Origin: Thinopyrum elongatum
Lineage: Eukaryota > Streptophyta > Magnoliopsida > Poales > Poaceae
Assembly (NCBI GenBank): GCA_011799875.1
Contig: CM022302.1
Coordinates: forward strand, 202,412,086 to 202,476,085
Direction: 5' to 3'
Length of the DNA stretch: 64,000 bases
The position numbers and the translations under genes are program-made. The notes below the pieces were generated by a model that saw only the letters and a program-made list of their open reading frames with translations, did not search any database and was not told where the DNA came from. Below are positions 24,749 to 35,199 of this stretch, piece after piece. Positions within the stretch are counted from its first letter, which is position 1, and each line of letters begins with the position of its first letter.

Positions 24749-25477
24749 ATGGCAGAGGCTCCTCGAGCTTGCGCTGAGCGTTGGGCTGCTCGCGCCGCCC
24801 GGGCGGCGCCCCTCGGCCGTGGAGCTCATAGTCACCCCATGCTCCCCGTGGCTGGCGATGCCACTAGCGTCGCCGGCCGTTGGCGGCGAGGCCCGCCACC
24901 GCCCTCTTCCGCGCGGCGCCGCAATCGTGCCGCCGCGCGGTCCTCCGACCACGCCGTGGCGTCGTCCCTGCGTGTTCATCGGAGGCTGGTGAACATGCGG
25001 GCCGCGCTCCTCATGGCGCGAGAGTTGCTGAGATGCCGGCTAGCGGAAGGCAGCCATGACGCCTTGCTTGGTCGGGTCGCTGAGCTACTCGATGCCGCCT
25101 GCGAGGGCGCGGAGCCCTTTCGTATCCTGCCTACGCCACGGATGCCGCCAGGGGTTCACACCTGCTCCCGCTACGTCTGCTCGCCCTCCCGGAGGGAGTC
25201 CGAAGGGTCTCGCGGTGGTGATCTCGCACGCGACACCGCCCGCCCGGCTCAAGATGCGCTTCCCTGGAATATGACCGGGGCAGGCGGCCCCTCCAGGAGC
25301 CGCAACGAAGGATCACCCCTTGGTCGGCATGACCAGGCATCGGGGATGGTAGGCAGCAGAGCGGAGGAATTGGAGGCTGGTTTCGGGATGATGGCCTCTG
25401 GTGCCTCTGTGCCGCCATCATTGGGCTCGTTGTGCGAACAAAGGGGAGGCCCGCGCAGGTTCCCCTCTCCGACCTAG
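24749..25477 (+). pseudogene. gag N-terminal remnant of the Tat-like element
   Basis: A 242-codon frame begins with an ATG (CCCATGGCAG) 58 bp after the primer-binding site, the place expected for gag. The N-terminal half is Ala/Arg-rich and includes a helix-like segment at about residues 83-120 (MARELLRCRLAEG...LLGRVAELLDAA), as in Tat-lineage gag N-termini. It runs out into low-complexity sequence and lacks a zinc knuckle, protease or polymerase. The rest of gag-pol appears deleted: about 1.3 kb of C-run-containing sequence (including a run of 16-18 C at 25698-25715) separates it from the antisense gene. In the left copy this frame is split into several pieces. Gag assignment rests on position and composition. 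Confidence 0.5.
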
Positions 25478-26794
25478 ACGTCAAGACCGCCGAGGCCACA
25501 CGGGACCGGAGCCCCTTACAAGCCAACCCATCGCCCCACCAGCGCCTTCGATAGCAATGGCCACCGGTTACAACCAATATCTTTGGAACATGTCGTGCTA
25601 ACCTTAGATCGCAGGTAAATCGCGCCACGACAGCGCACCTCCGGGGCGCTGGCCCTGACCCGGGCAGGTAGGGTGCGCCAGGAGGTCGCGCGAAGCCCCC
25701 CCCCCCCCCCCCCCCGACGCGCGGCGAGGGAGCCCGGTGCAAGGGCTCCCCCCCCCCCGTCATGAGGCGCATGGCGCCACCACCGCGGTGGCGCGTGCCA
25801 TTTGGAAGTGGGTCCTTCTCCGGGGAAGGCGTCGGCGAGCCCTCCCCCGGTCAAGGGCCCGCGGCCACCTTACCACCGCCCGCGTAGCCCCTTGCCCCTT
25901 GGTCCTGTCCTGGTTTCCATACGCCCCAACGATGGTTGGGGGATGCGCGGGGTGGGGTACACGCCCAGGGGGCAAGAAGCGCCCCTCAAGTCTCCGCCCG
26001 TGACACTCTCACGTAATAATGAGTGGGGCTGTGCACGCCCCGAAGTCTACTGAGCGCTGCCTCTGAGCCTCACGGGGGCTCCCACCCACGCCTCAGTGGA
26101 AGCCCCATGCTCCGCGCTGGCGGACGACACTGTCCCCTAATGACTATGCCCACACCCAGTGGAGGCCCCATGCTCCGCGCTGGCGGGAAGACTAGAAGAC
26201 TAGTATAGGTGCCGGACGCGGCTGTTTTTTGCTTTCTCTTGTAGCCGAATCTGCTATTTCTTGGAATGAACTTGCAGCTCTTGCGTTTTTGTCGGAAAAA
26301 GGGGGGTTCCTGGTTCTTCCTTCTCCTAGCTGTTTTTCCTTCGCTTGGTTTCCGTTTTTGCGAAAGATGGCAGGCACCCGTCGTTCGCTCCATCGCACCC
26401 CGCGAGCGGGGGCTGGGCACGGTGCGCACGCTTAGGCCGCACAGCGGCGCTAAAGAAGCCCTGAGGGCCCAAGCCACAGCAGCTGTGGCCTTGACCGCGC
26501 GCACACCTCTCTGGATCCTCGCGCGGTGCTCTCGAGCAAACTGGCGGGCGCGCATCGCCCAGGACCCTCGACAGGCGCCCCCCTTCCGGACCTGGAACCG
26601 GGCATCGCGACCAGGCACGACAATAACGGCCACCCCTACTCAGGGGACATGAGTGCGCGAAAAGTAAAAGAGGGGCGCCAACAGGGAGTGCAAATACCAC
26701 TCAACACATTGCAGAAAAAGTTCTTCCAAAAATACTTTCGCATCCCCGCGGGGTCACATTCAAAATTCTGAAAGGAAAACAGGGAAATACAAGC

Positions 26795-29700
26795 CTAGCG
26801 AGACACGCTATCGTCGTCTTCGCTGCCATCGTCGTCGTCATCAACTCCGCCCTCTTCAACCGCAGGCGCGACCACGTCATCGGTAGGGGTGAGTTCCGCG
26901 ATCAGGTCGTCCACGTGATCTTCCACCCAGTTCGCCAGGACGTCTTGGATCGCTCCAGGCACGGGGGCTATTGCGGCGTCGAAGTCAAAGTCAGGATCGA
27001 AGCGAAGAAGGTGGCTGAAGACGCGCGAGAACGCGCGCCCAAGAAGGTCGCGGCTCTTCTCCACGACGAGTTTGCGCGCCTTCACGACCCCGCCTTCGAG
27101 GCGTGTCTCGACCTGGGTGAAGAAGCTGAGGTAGCCGGCGTCGTCGGCTTCGAGCGGGCGGGAGACATTCTCATCACAGATGTTGCTTAGGGCCCGGTTG
27201 GCCCTAAGCCCGAGGGCCTCGAACATCAAGGAGCGCTCATGCTGCAGCACTCGACGGTAGCCCACCTCGTCCGAGGCTTTCTCTACGAGGGACGAAACGC
27301 CTTCAACCTGCTGATGGAGGAAAGACAGCTCGGCCTCAGCGGTAGCCCGAGCTGCCTTAGCGGCCTTCTCGCGCTGCTCCGCCGCAGCTAGCTTCTCCTT
27401 GAGGGCGTCGGCCTTGCCCTGCAGCTCGTCGCGCCACACGTAGAAGCGAGCCTCCTGGAGCTCCAGCTTCCGGCGGTATTCCTTGACAAGGGTCGCGCGG
27501 ATCCTCACCACCTCCTCGTCGACCTCTCGCTGGATCCTCGCCTCCCGAGAAGCGAGGGCATCCTCGGCAGCAGCTACTTGGCGCTCCATCACTTCCAGCC
27601 GCTCGTGCTCCAGGCTTAGCTCCACCGCCTCCAGCGCCAGCATGTCATCGGGCGTGTGGGGCCTCGCCTCGCCCGTGGGCAGCCTGGCCGTCGGAGCAGC
27701 GAGCGCGGCCATGCGTGCCCGGACTTGCTGCTAAAGGATGGCGTTGGAAGCTCGGAGCTCCTTCTCGCGCGCCTTGGCCGCTTCGCGCCGGCTGTCTGCA
27801 GCTCGGGCCTCCTCCAAGGTGCGATCGCGGGCCTCCCACGCCGCGGCCAGGGGGCCCTCCGCCCGGGCCTGCTCGCGCTGCAGGCGACCAAAGTTGATGG
27901 CGACTTGCAGCTGGCGCCATTCGCGCGCCAGGCGCAGATGCTCTGCCTCGAGGCGGGCGTCAACGTCACCAAGCTCCGCCCCGAGGCACTCCAGCGCGCT
28001 CGACGCCTCCTGAAGAAGGTCGTGCCGGACGGCGCTGCGTCCGCGTGCGAGCTCCAACGCCCGGCCTGGGTTTTCCTCTGCGCCCCAGCCAGCCCGAGAG
28101 GTGCGCAAGGCCTCGCTCGCCTCAGGCAGGGGCCCGGGGGCTGGGACTTCTTCACTCGCTCCTGCGGCCCGAGGTGGGGCCCGACGCGGACTCGCCCCGC
28201 TGCTTGAAGATGGCGCCATCCTGCAGACTGCCCGGCTACCAACGAGGTTCAGCGGGGGAGCCCTCGGCATAGCCTTCGTGCCCCAGAAGTCGCTCCGGAA
28301 GAAGGACGCCAGGAGTGCAGGCCTGCGGCCCCCCAGAGGCGGCCTTGGCTCATGTTCAAATGCCACCTCGCGTGAAGCCATCCGGCTCGTGAGGCCTAAG
28401 GTCACGACGGGACAGGTGGCCTTCGGAGATCGCGCTCGTGACACGCTCGCCCCCATGATGGAAGGGATCCTGAGGGGCAAAAGTCAGAAGAAGACGCAAT
28501 ATGCAAGAGTCAAGGAGGGCAAGGTACTTACTCGTCCACGGCAATCCACTTCCTCCTTTTCAGGGTCCTTGGGACAGGGTTGCAGCGGCTCCCGAGCCCC
28601 TTCCTTCTGCGGGACGCCCCAAGATCCGGAGGGGGCTCGCTGGGGGCTGGCGCGTAGCCCTTCACGGCGGAGACAGCGGCTGCATCCGCGGGCGGAGCTC
28701 CTCCCTTGCCGCCCGTAGAGCCAGGGGCGGCCACCTCAGGAGCGCGTGGTGGCGCCCGCCCCTCGGCCACCACCTCAGGAGCGCTAGGCGTTGCCCGCTC
28801 CCCCGCAGCCACCTCGGGAGCGCGCACCTCAGGGCCTCCGTGTGTGGGAGTCACCAAGAGGGGGTTGTCGCGAGACCCCTCGTGGCCCTCGGGGAGCAGC
28901 CCCCACTCGTCGAAGCGCGGCATCTTCTTGGCAAAGGCTCCCCCTGCGGGTAATTGTAAAGAGGGAATCCGTCCGGAGGGAGCTCGGCAGGCTCTTCGCT
29001 GGTCAGGAGGCGGAGCACTTCGCGCAAGGTCCTGGAAGGAAGAAAAGGCCGCTGGAGCCTCATGTCGTCCGCGGGACCGGTAAAGGCCCACATCGGGCGA
29101 GAATGGCGCTGAAGCGGGGCGATACGTCGTCGGGTGAACTCCCTCACCACCATCACCATCGTCACCCCCGCCTTCTTCAAATCGGCCAGCCTAGACATGA
29201 CCCGGGCGAGCCGCGGGTCGACCAGCTTCGCGTGCCCCCACTCGGAGCTCGGTCTCGCGCGGACGGAGGGGATCAGGAGCCGGGGGCTACGCACGGTAGC
29301 ATCTACGTACATCCACTGCTTCCGGAATCCCCTCGTGTCCGGGCGAAGCGTGGGGTCGATACCGAGGCCTGTGGTTGCCGCCACCGCCTGCAGCGACACG
29401 CACCCCGAGCGCTGCTCGTCGTCGACCAATTGGAGCGAGAAGAAGTGGCGGAGCAAGGCCACAGACGGGGCAATGCCCACGAAGGCCTCGCACAGGAATG
29501 CGAAAGCGGAGAGGAGGACGATAGATCCGGGATCCAGATGCAGCGCGTGGATTTGGTAGTGCGAGAGCACAGCGTTGAAGAAATCGGTGAACGGAGGCAG
29601 CAGGCCGGCGAGAAGAGCGTGGAGATGAAGAGGGATCTCGGTGGCCTCCATGTCAGCCAAAGTCCGGGAGGCAGGCCAGATCTTCGTTGCCTTCCACTCG

Positions 29701-29840
29701 TTGGAATCAGCAGCAATGGCATGTCGGACCTTACCCAGCCCCTCCTGGTTGATCACCATGGACCGGCCCAGCGCTGGTTCCGGCCCCGGCGAGGGCTCCG
29801 CAGCCGCAGGAGTCCTGCCCTTCTTCTTCCTGGGGCCCAT
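26795..29840 (-). pseudogene. Antisense ORF with Transposase_28-like (gypsy-type) domain
   Basis: Transcribed opposite to its host retrotransposon. I place the start at the ATG at 29840, which gives MGPRKKKGR; the open frame extends to 30017. The N-terminal ~300 residues contain LLPPFTDFFNAVLSHYQIH and LLSAFAFLCEAFVGI followed by PSVALLRHFFSL, the hallmark of the 'putative gypsy type transposon' family (Pfam PF04195). This is followed by a proline/alanine-rich linker, long coiled-coil segments (Glu/Ala/Arg heptads, exon 2), and an acidic tail with poly-Asp near the stop at 26795. Two lesions: a one-base frameshift near 28945 (G run) and an in-frame TAG at 27731-27733, probably from CAG. A 62-bp GT-AG intron (28470-28531) keeps the frame. 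Function in retrotransposition is unknown. Confidence 0.75.
28470..28531 (-). other. Predicted 62-bp intron in the antisense ORF
   Basis: The donor is GTAAGTACC and the acceptor CTTTTGCCCCTCAG, on the minus strand. Without splicing the upstream frame stops just inside the intron. With splicing, codons ...GTGGACGA|GATCCCT join the 188-codon upstream frame to the 249-codon downstream frame. Frame continuity across canonical sites is the evidence; no transcript is available. Confidence 0.65.
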
Positions 29841-30100
29841 GGCGGCAAGGGAGGTAGGAGCTATCGTGGAATCTGGTGAGAAGGGCGCAAGTTCGCAAGG
29901 AGGAGGAGAAGCAGAAGGCAAGCGCGCAGCAAGGTAATGATGGCTTGGGTGCGTGCACCGGGCAGTTGTCAAGTCCGAGCAGTTGCCGAGGCGACGTGGG
30001 GAAGCGAAGACGCCCACGTCCCATCAAGCGCCACGCGTCAGCCTAGCCCGCAGGCGATTGGAGCCCGCGGCGCTTCGCCCTTGCCCTTTGGCTTCGCCTC

Positions 30101-30111
30101 GAGGGGGCTAC
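30101..30111 (+). other. Polypurine tract before the 3' LTR
   Basis: GAGGGGGCTAC immediately precedes the 3' LTR start TGTCGGCG at 30112, the standard plus-strand priming position. It confirms the element's plus orientation and therefore the antisense orientation of the ORF. Confidence 0.7.
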
Positions 30112-31086
30112 TGTCGGCGTTCTGGGAACCAGGGTACCCAGACTTGCCTACGTGCAGCCCACGGCGTGGCTCCGTCGATGACCTGGTACGGCCCACCTCC
30201 AAGGCCACCAAGACAAGACCCTCGCGAGGCGAACGACACCAAGACCTCCCGAGGGTGCGGCCTTCCCAGGCTGCCTCCTGAGGAGTAGGGGTGGGCACGG
30301 TTAAACCGAAAACCGAAAAACCAAACCGAACCGAACCGTGTTAACCGATATGTTGGTTAATTCGGTGGTTTGGTTTTTGGTTCGGTGGGAAATTTTAAGG
30401 TTGATCGGTGTTTGGTTTGTGTTCGGTTTTCAGTGCCTAGAAACCGAATAGACCGAACAAACCGATATGTAGGATACCTTGTGTAATACCATGTTCACTC
30501 CATCATGCGGAGGTCTCTCCAAAAGGTAAATTAGACGGGGACCGAGGGAGTACTAGTGTATCATTTAGTGCATGAGCTGCTCAATTTAGAGACATCACTC
30601 TTATTCTTCCGTACATAATACATGGCACGTTCCATGTGATTTTTCCACTTAATAATGTTCACTAGTTTGCTTGACCGAATAAAGCATTGCCTGATGTTAA
30701 GGTTGCTTGCTCTTGTGACTATTTTATGCATTCTATACAATGCAAATCAGCGCACATGAATCATTACACTTGTACTGACGAGTGCATGTATTTCGGTTTT
30801 TCGGTTAACCGAAAAAACCGAACCGATATATTATGGTTAATATGGTTCGGTTTCTTAATTTTGTGTGATTGTTTCGGTTTTCATTTTTTCAAAACCGAAA
30901 TTATTAAAAACCGAATAAACCAAACCATATTAACCATATAAACCGAACGCCCAGTCCTACTGAGGAGCGGTGATTTCTATGCTGGTACCCAACCTCAGAA
31001 GGTTGCGATGACGCAAGTCATGACGACCAAGGCCAGGCGGGCGCCAGTAGGCGCAGAGGAGGCAGTTTGCTCTTTGGTGCTAAGGA
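30112..31086 (+). repeat. 3' LTR of the Tat-like element, split by hAT and truncated
   Basis: LTR sequence at 30112-30285 and 30968-31086 aligns with 23793-24090 of the 5' LTR. It then changes abruptly at 'ctaagga|ttcaaac' into unrelated DNA. About two thirds of the LTR is missing, which suggests a deletion or an unrecognised insertion at 31087. Confidence 0.8.
30286..30959. mobile_element. Non-autonomous hAT element with perfect 8-bp TSD
   Basis: 674 bp. Ends TAGGGGTGGGCA... and ...CGCCCAGTCCTA form imperfect terminal inverted repeats of hAT type. They are flanked by the exact 8-bp duplication CTGAGGAG (30278-30285 and 30960-30967). The interior is filled with AACCGAAA/TTTCGGTT motifs that can fold back (for example around 30790-30825). 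No transposase. An autonomous hAT elsewhere would be needed to move it. Confidence 0.9.
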
Positions 31087-34000
31087 TTCAAACAAACTCA
31101 TTTACACAACACAACAATTCCCATCACAATCCACTCATATCCACACAAAAAATCAGAAAAGGGAAAAAATACATTGGAGAAAATTCGTCAAACACCTAAT
31201 GGGCACGGGGGTGAATTCTGGCGAGCTTAGCTTGCCGGGCTGAGGCCTTGGGCGTCTTCCAGGAGCTAGTGGTTGTGGCCAAATCTGACGGCGTCGCGTC
31301 GACCGACGGCCGAGAGCTCAAAAGGAGCGGCGGCTCGACGACGGTGGTCTGTGAGGTGTGGCTAATCGATGTCGAATCGGGAGGTGTCGGGGGCGGAGAA
31401 CGGCCTGTGAAAATCAACTGTTGTCACGGGGGTTGTTGCAGACGTATGGAGCAGCGGAAATGAGAGTGCATGGTAGGGGCGGGGACGGATGACGAAGTCA
31501 CAGCGACAGCACACAACAACAAAATTCGACCGTAATCGACAAGGGCTGGCGACGGTCGGACGGCGAGAAAAGTTTCAGCTGGGCGGTTGGGGCACGACAT
31601 CATTTTGGTTTTGCGGCAGCAGCTACAGGTGCTGCAAAATTACAACACATGTAGCTAAATTTTGGGGCCGTATAATTTTGTTTTACGCACCAAATGAAGA
31701 CAGGGCATCTGTGGGAGTTGTATTTTGGCTCAAAGTGTACTGGGCATATGTGGGACTAGTCCACTCCATAAAATGCAGCTCCGCTCTAAAAACGCAATCC
31801 ATGATGCCTGACTCGTAAAAAACTTGAATATGATGCACAACTCTTAAATTTTTTCGTGAAACTCTTCGAGGATGCTCCAAAAACTCCATTACGAAGAATC
31901 CTCATGAAGTTGTGGAAAATTTACCCGCCAATATCACCTGTAAATGAATACCCTTTTCGGTTTTTCCTCACGTCACGCACTCCTATCCTCATCCAGACGC
32001 ATGAACAAACAGTCGCCCCACATTCCTAGTGTTGCCGCCATGACATGGCCAATGCATAGCCCTAGGATGATGCCCTGCGGGTCATGTAGGATCGGATGTC
32101 AGAAAAAATAGGTTCGGATGGAGTAGCGGGATCCTTGATAGGAGGTGGGTGCTTGAGAAGGAAATGTATGGTCCGATGCATAAAGCTGAAAAAGTTAAAA
32201 TGAAGAGTAAAGATGCATGTGAAATCTACTTTTTATTCTTTGATAAGGCCTACTAGTAGTAACTTGCGTTGGAAAAAAAATATTAATATAAATGCCTTAA
32301 GCTATTTTTTATTATGAGACATCTGTATTCATATGTCACTAATGTACATACCCTGAAATCCTTTGAACGACACCAGCTAGATGACCACCGATTGATAATA
32401 GATTCATGAGGCACGGCCGAGCGACGAGGGTCATGGCCAGGCACGCTGGGCGGACCGCCCAGCAAGGCAGCTCCAACTAGCAGCACATCCAAAAAACCAA
32501 GGGTACAATAGACTTTTTGCAAAATAATTCATTCTTTTAAGCCTGAGCATTCATTCTTTAAGCAGAGCTATAGCTCAAACACAAGCACGATCAACTGCTC
32601 TATAAGGGGGCCCCAAATCCTGCGTGGAACGACTTGAAAGTGGATTTGATGGAGCGACCTAAATTTTACCTAAACAATAAGTGTCACACATGTGGCAGGA
32701 AGCACTACCACTCTGACATTTTTTACAACAAAATTTATCTTTCGAAAAGAAAAAAAATCTATTTTTTTTTAAAGTTGACATGCTTGACAACTAAAATCAT
32801 CATCCTCACGTTACAAAATTTATCATAAAAAATATTTAAAGTTACCATGTGTTTGTGCCACACGTATGACATTTATCAGGGTCCAAATTAAAAGAGTAAA
32901 GCAGTTCTAAACAGGCCTTAAATGACCGATTTTGAGGCGAGACCCTAGTTTTGGGTCACTGGAGATGCTCCAAGTCGGTTAGAAAGAGATGACATATATC
33001 TCAAATCCTACGAATATGATTAGGAAAAGAGATGTCATTTGGTTCATCGTAGGAATTTTTTCATTGAGTCTAGGCTCATATTTATTTTCCTTTGAAATGA
33101 AGAATAGGAACCAATCCTATATAGGAATAGGAATCCATTCCTATGATCCAAAAGGCTTTAAAGGAAAAAATCCTATAAGAATCCTATCCTATATAATTTC
33201 TCTGAAATTCCTCCAAACTAAAGAAGGCTTAAAGCTGTCTGAAAGGAGAAAAGTATGGCAGCTCGTATGCAGCCCAGCCGGCGAACAGCCATGCCCATGA
33301 CCTTGAGGCCACTTTCCCCCTCGAGCAGACGTGCACTGCTACTCGACACCGAGTCCAAGGATGGCGATGCCTCGGCTTGTTGTTTAATCGTGAGTGGTGC
33401 ATGCGTACATCGTCTAGAACGACCCGGGCGTGTACGTATTATCGATAGAGTTACTAAGCTCCCAGGAATTGAAGCCTCGGAGCGATCCGGTGATTTTTTC
33501 TTGTAATGGGCCCCGCATGTCAGTGTAAGCCTCGGTGTGAATCCCTCATGCCGGTGCATGCAACCGACGTTTCCCATTTGGTTAACCCTCGGTGCACGCA
33601 ACCCACGTTTCCATCTGGTCAAAATCCGCACGCTGGGTGAGTCCACCGGTGCTTGGCTGAGGGGAATCGGTGATCGACGGCGGCGCCCCCGGTGGTCCTC
33701 GACGGAGGCGGCCACCTCCCCTTCCCCTGGCCACCTAGGGTTAATGTTACAAGCGAGCCCGCTGCTCTGCACAGTCGAGCGCTGCCGCCGGCCACCGCGC
33801 CAGAGATGGTCACTGTTGTTTCCCTCCGTGCGCCACCGCGAGGCGTCGCTGCTGTGTGCTGCTCGTGCGCTGCCCCAGCTGAAGTGTCCGGCCCGGGCAG
33901 CTACTGCTGGCTCCTTCCCGTGCTTGCTTTTATTATTGTTGCTTGCTGAGTGTATAGAGATGCTGAAGCTTGATTGATTGTTCATGATGCAGACCACAAA

Positions 34001-35196
34001 ATTGAGATGAATTACCAGCAGCAAGGTGCAACGGTTGTGTGGACTAGCAAGAAGCAGCGGCAGGCAGCAGCAAGGGCCTGCGGCTGGGAACTGCGCGGCT
34101 GCGCCTGCGGGGAGCAGAGAGTGCCTAGCCGGCAGGGAGGAAGCTAGATTCATGGGGAAATTTGAGAATTTGGGAAAGCTCAGGTGTACAAATGGCAATT
34201 TGGTCACTGGTCAGGTGTGGCAAATTATCAAACATAATGTAAGGAGTGGAAAACATCCCCGTTTGATTATCTAATCTTCTAAAGACTAGGTCGCCTCGGA
34301 TGGTTGCTTCTCATAGCAAGCACTAGGTAAAACATGCCCATTTGATTATCTAATCTGGTTGCATTTTTTATTTCCTTTTCTGAAGTTCTAGAATGTTTTT
34401 CTCTGATCATTGAAATTTTTGCAGTTTTTTTTAGCAAGCTTAATCTGATGCTCATGCGGACGCTCGCTGTCAGCCTGGACAACAATTTGTCATGGATTTT
34501 TTGTCTCAACAACATGAGAAGTGGCTGGAACAGGAAGTAGGACGTTGAGTAAGCTGACAGAGCTTTCAGTGAGAAACGGGGAAGGAAATTGCTCTGAAGT
34601 AGAAGCTGCTTAACTATGCAAGTTGCTGTAAATTTGGGTTTAGGTAGAAAATACATAACGTGTGCAAGTTGCTTTAGTTATTTGGTTGGGGAAACTTAGT
34701 TTTTCATGATTTCATGGCGCAACCTGGCCGATCCTTCTGAATTTGTGTTAACATTATAATGGCTACCTATGAAGTCATAATGATTTATTATATGCACGGA
34801 TTACTACATTATGTATTTCCTGGTCCGTGCTTAACAGTATAGTATATATGATCTTACCTGGGGCTTTTACGTGTCTTGGTAGACTTAAGTTTCTAAACAT
34901 TTTATTTTAAATTTGCAACAACACACTCTTGCCTAGCGCATGATTCAGCTACAAAGTTAAATGCTCTGTCTTTCGGTCAATCCCCGGCGCAGCAAAGCGC
35001 GCGTATCCGTCTAGTATTAGCTGAACCACGGAGATTTACCTTATCGGTGAAGTGACGATCGAGAGCTGGTGTCCCAAGCAATGTCCGCCTCTTCTGACAG
35101 GAGGATGAGAAGACGCTCACACCATTTCTTCTTCCTCCGATTCAATCGTCGTCTCTATCCCTTCTACCCATGTTCTTGCCCTCACGCTTGCTATGT
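31087..35196. other. ~4.1 kb unassigned repetitive DNA
   Basis: No recognisable protein domain, RNA gene or clear transposon termini. Parts are AT-rich with 'aatcctat' motifs (about 32990-33230). Part is GC-rich and gene-like in composition (33250-34150), with a long minus-strand frame at 33218-34207 that matches no family I know. It could be a capture of plant genic DNA or a decayed transposon. Confidence 0.45.
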
Positions 35197-35199
35197 TAA

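Larger units (their letters stand above)
23793..31086 (+). mobile_element. Tat-like Gypsy LTR retrotransposon with antisense ORF (right copy)
   Basis: The order on the plus strand is 5' LTR (23793-24671), primer-binding site (24674-24691), gag N-terminal remnant (24749-25477), antisense gene (29840-26795), polypurine tract (30101-30111), and 3' LTR (30112 onward, split by a hAT element and truncated at 31086). An extra ORF in antisense between pol and the 3' LTR is a known trait of the plant Tat lineage (for example Grande gene23). Reverse transcriptase, RNase H and integrase are missing, so the element is non-autonomous or carries a large internal deletion. The 5' flank is ACGCT; the matching 3' flank is lost. 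Lineage is inferred from architecture. Confidence 0.8.

Noticed and set aside
29101..29879. Plus-strand frames over the antisense gene (for example 28791-29879)
   Set aside because: Shadows of the minus-strand gene, which alone shows family motifs and a frame-consistent intron.
33218..34207. 329-codon minus-strand frame as a gene
   Set aside because: No recognisable domain, biased GC-rich composition, and broken in the left copy. Kept only as an unexplained island.
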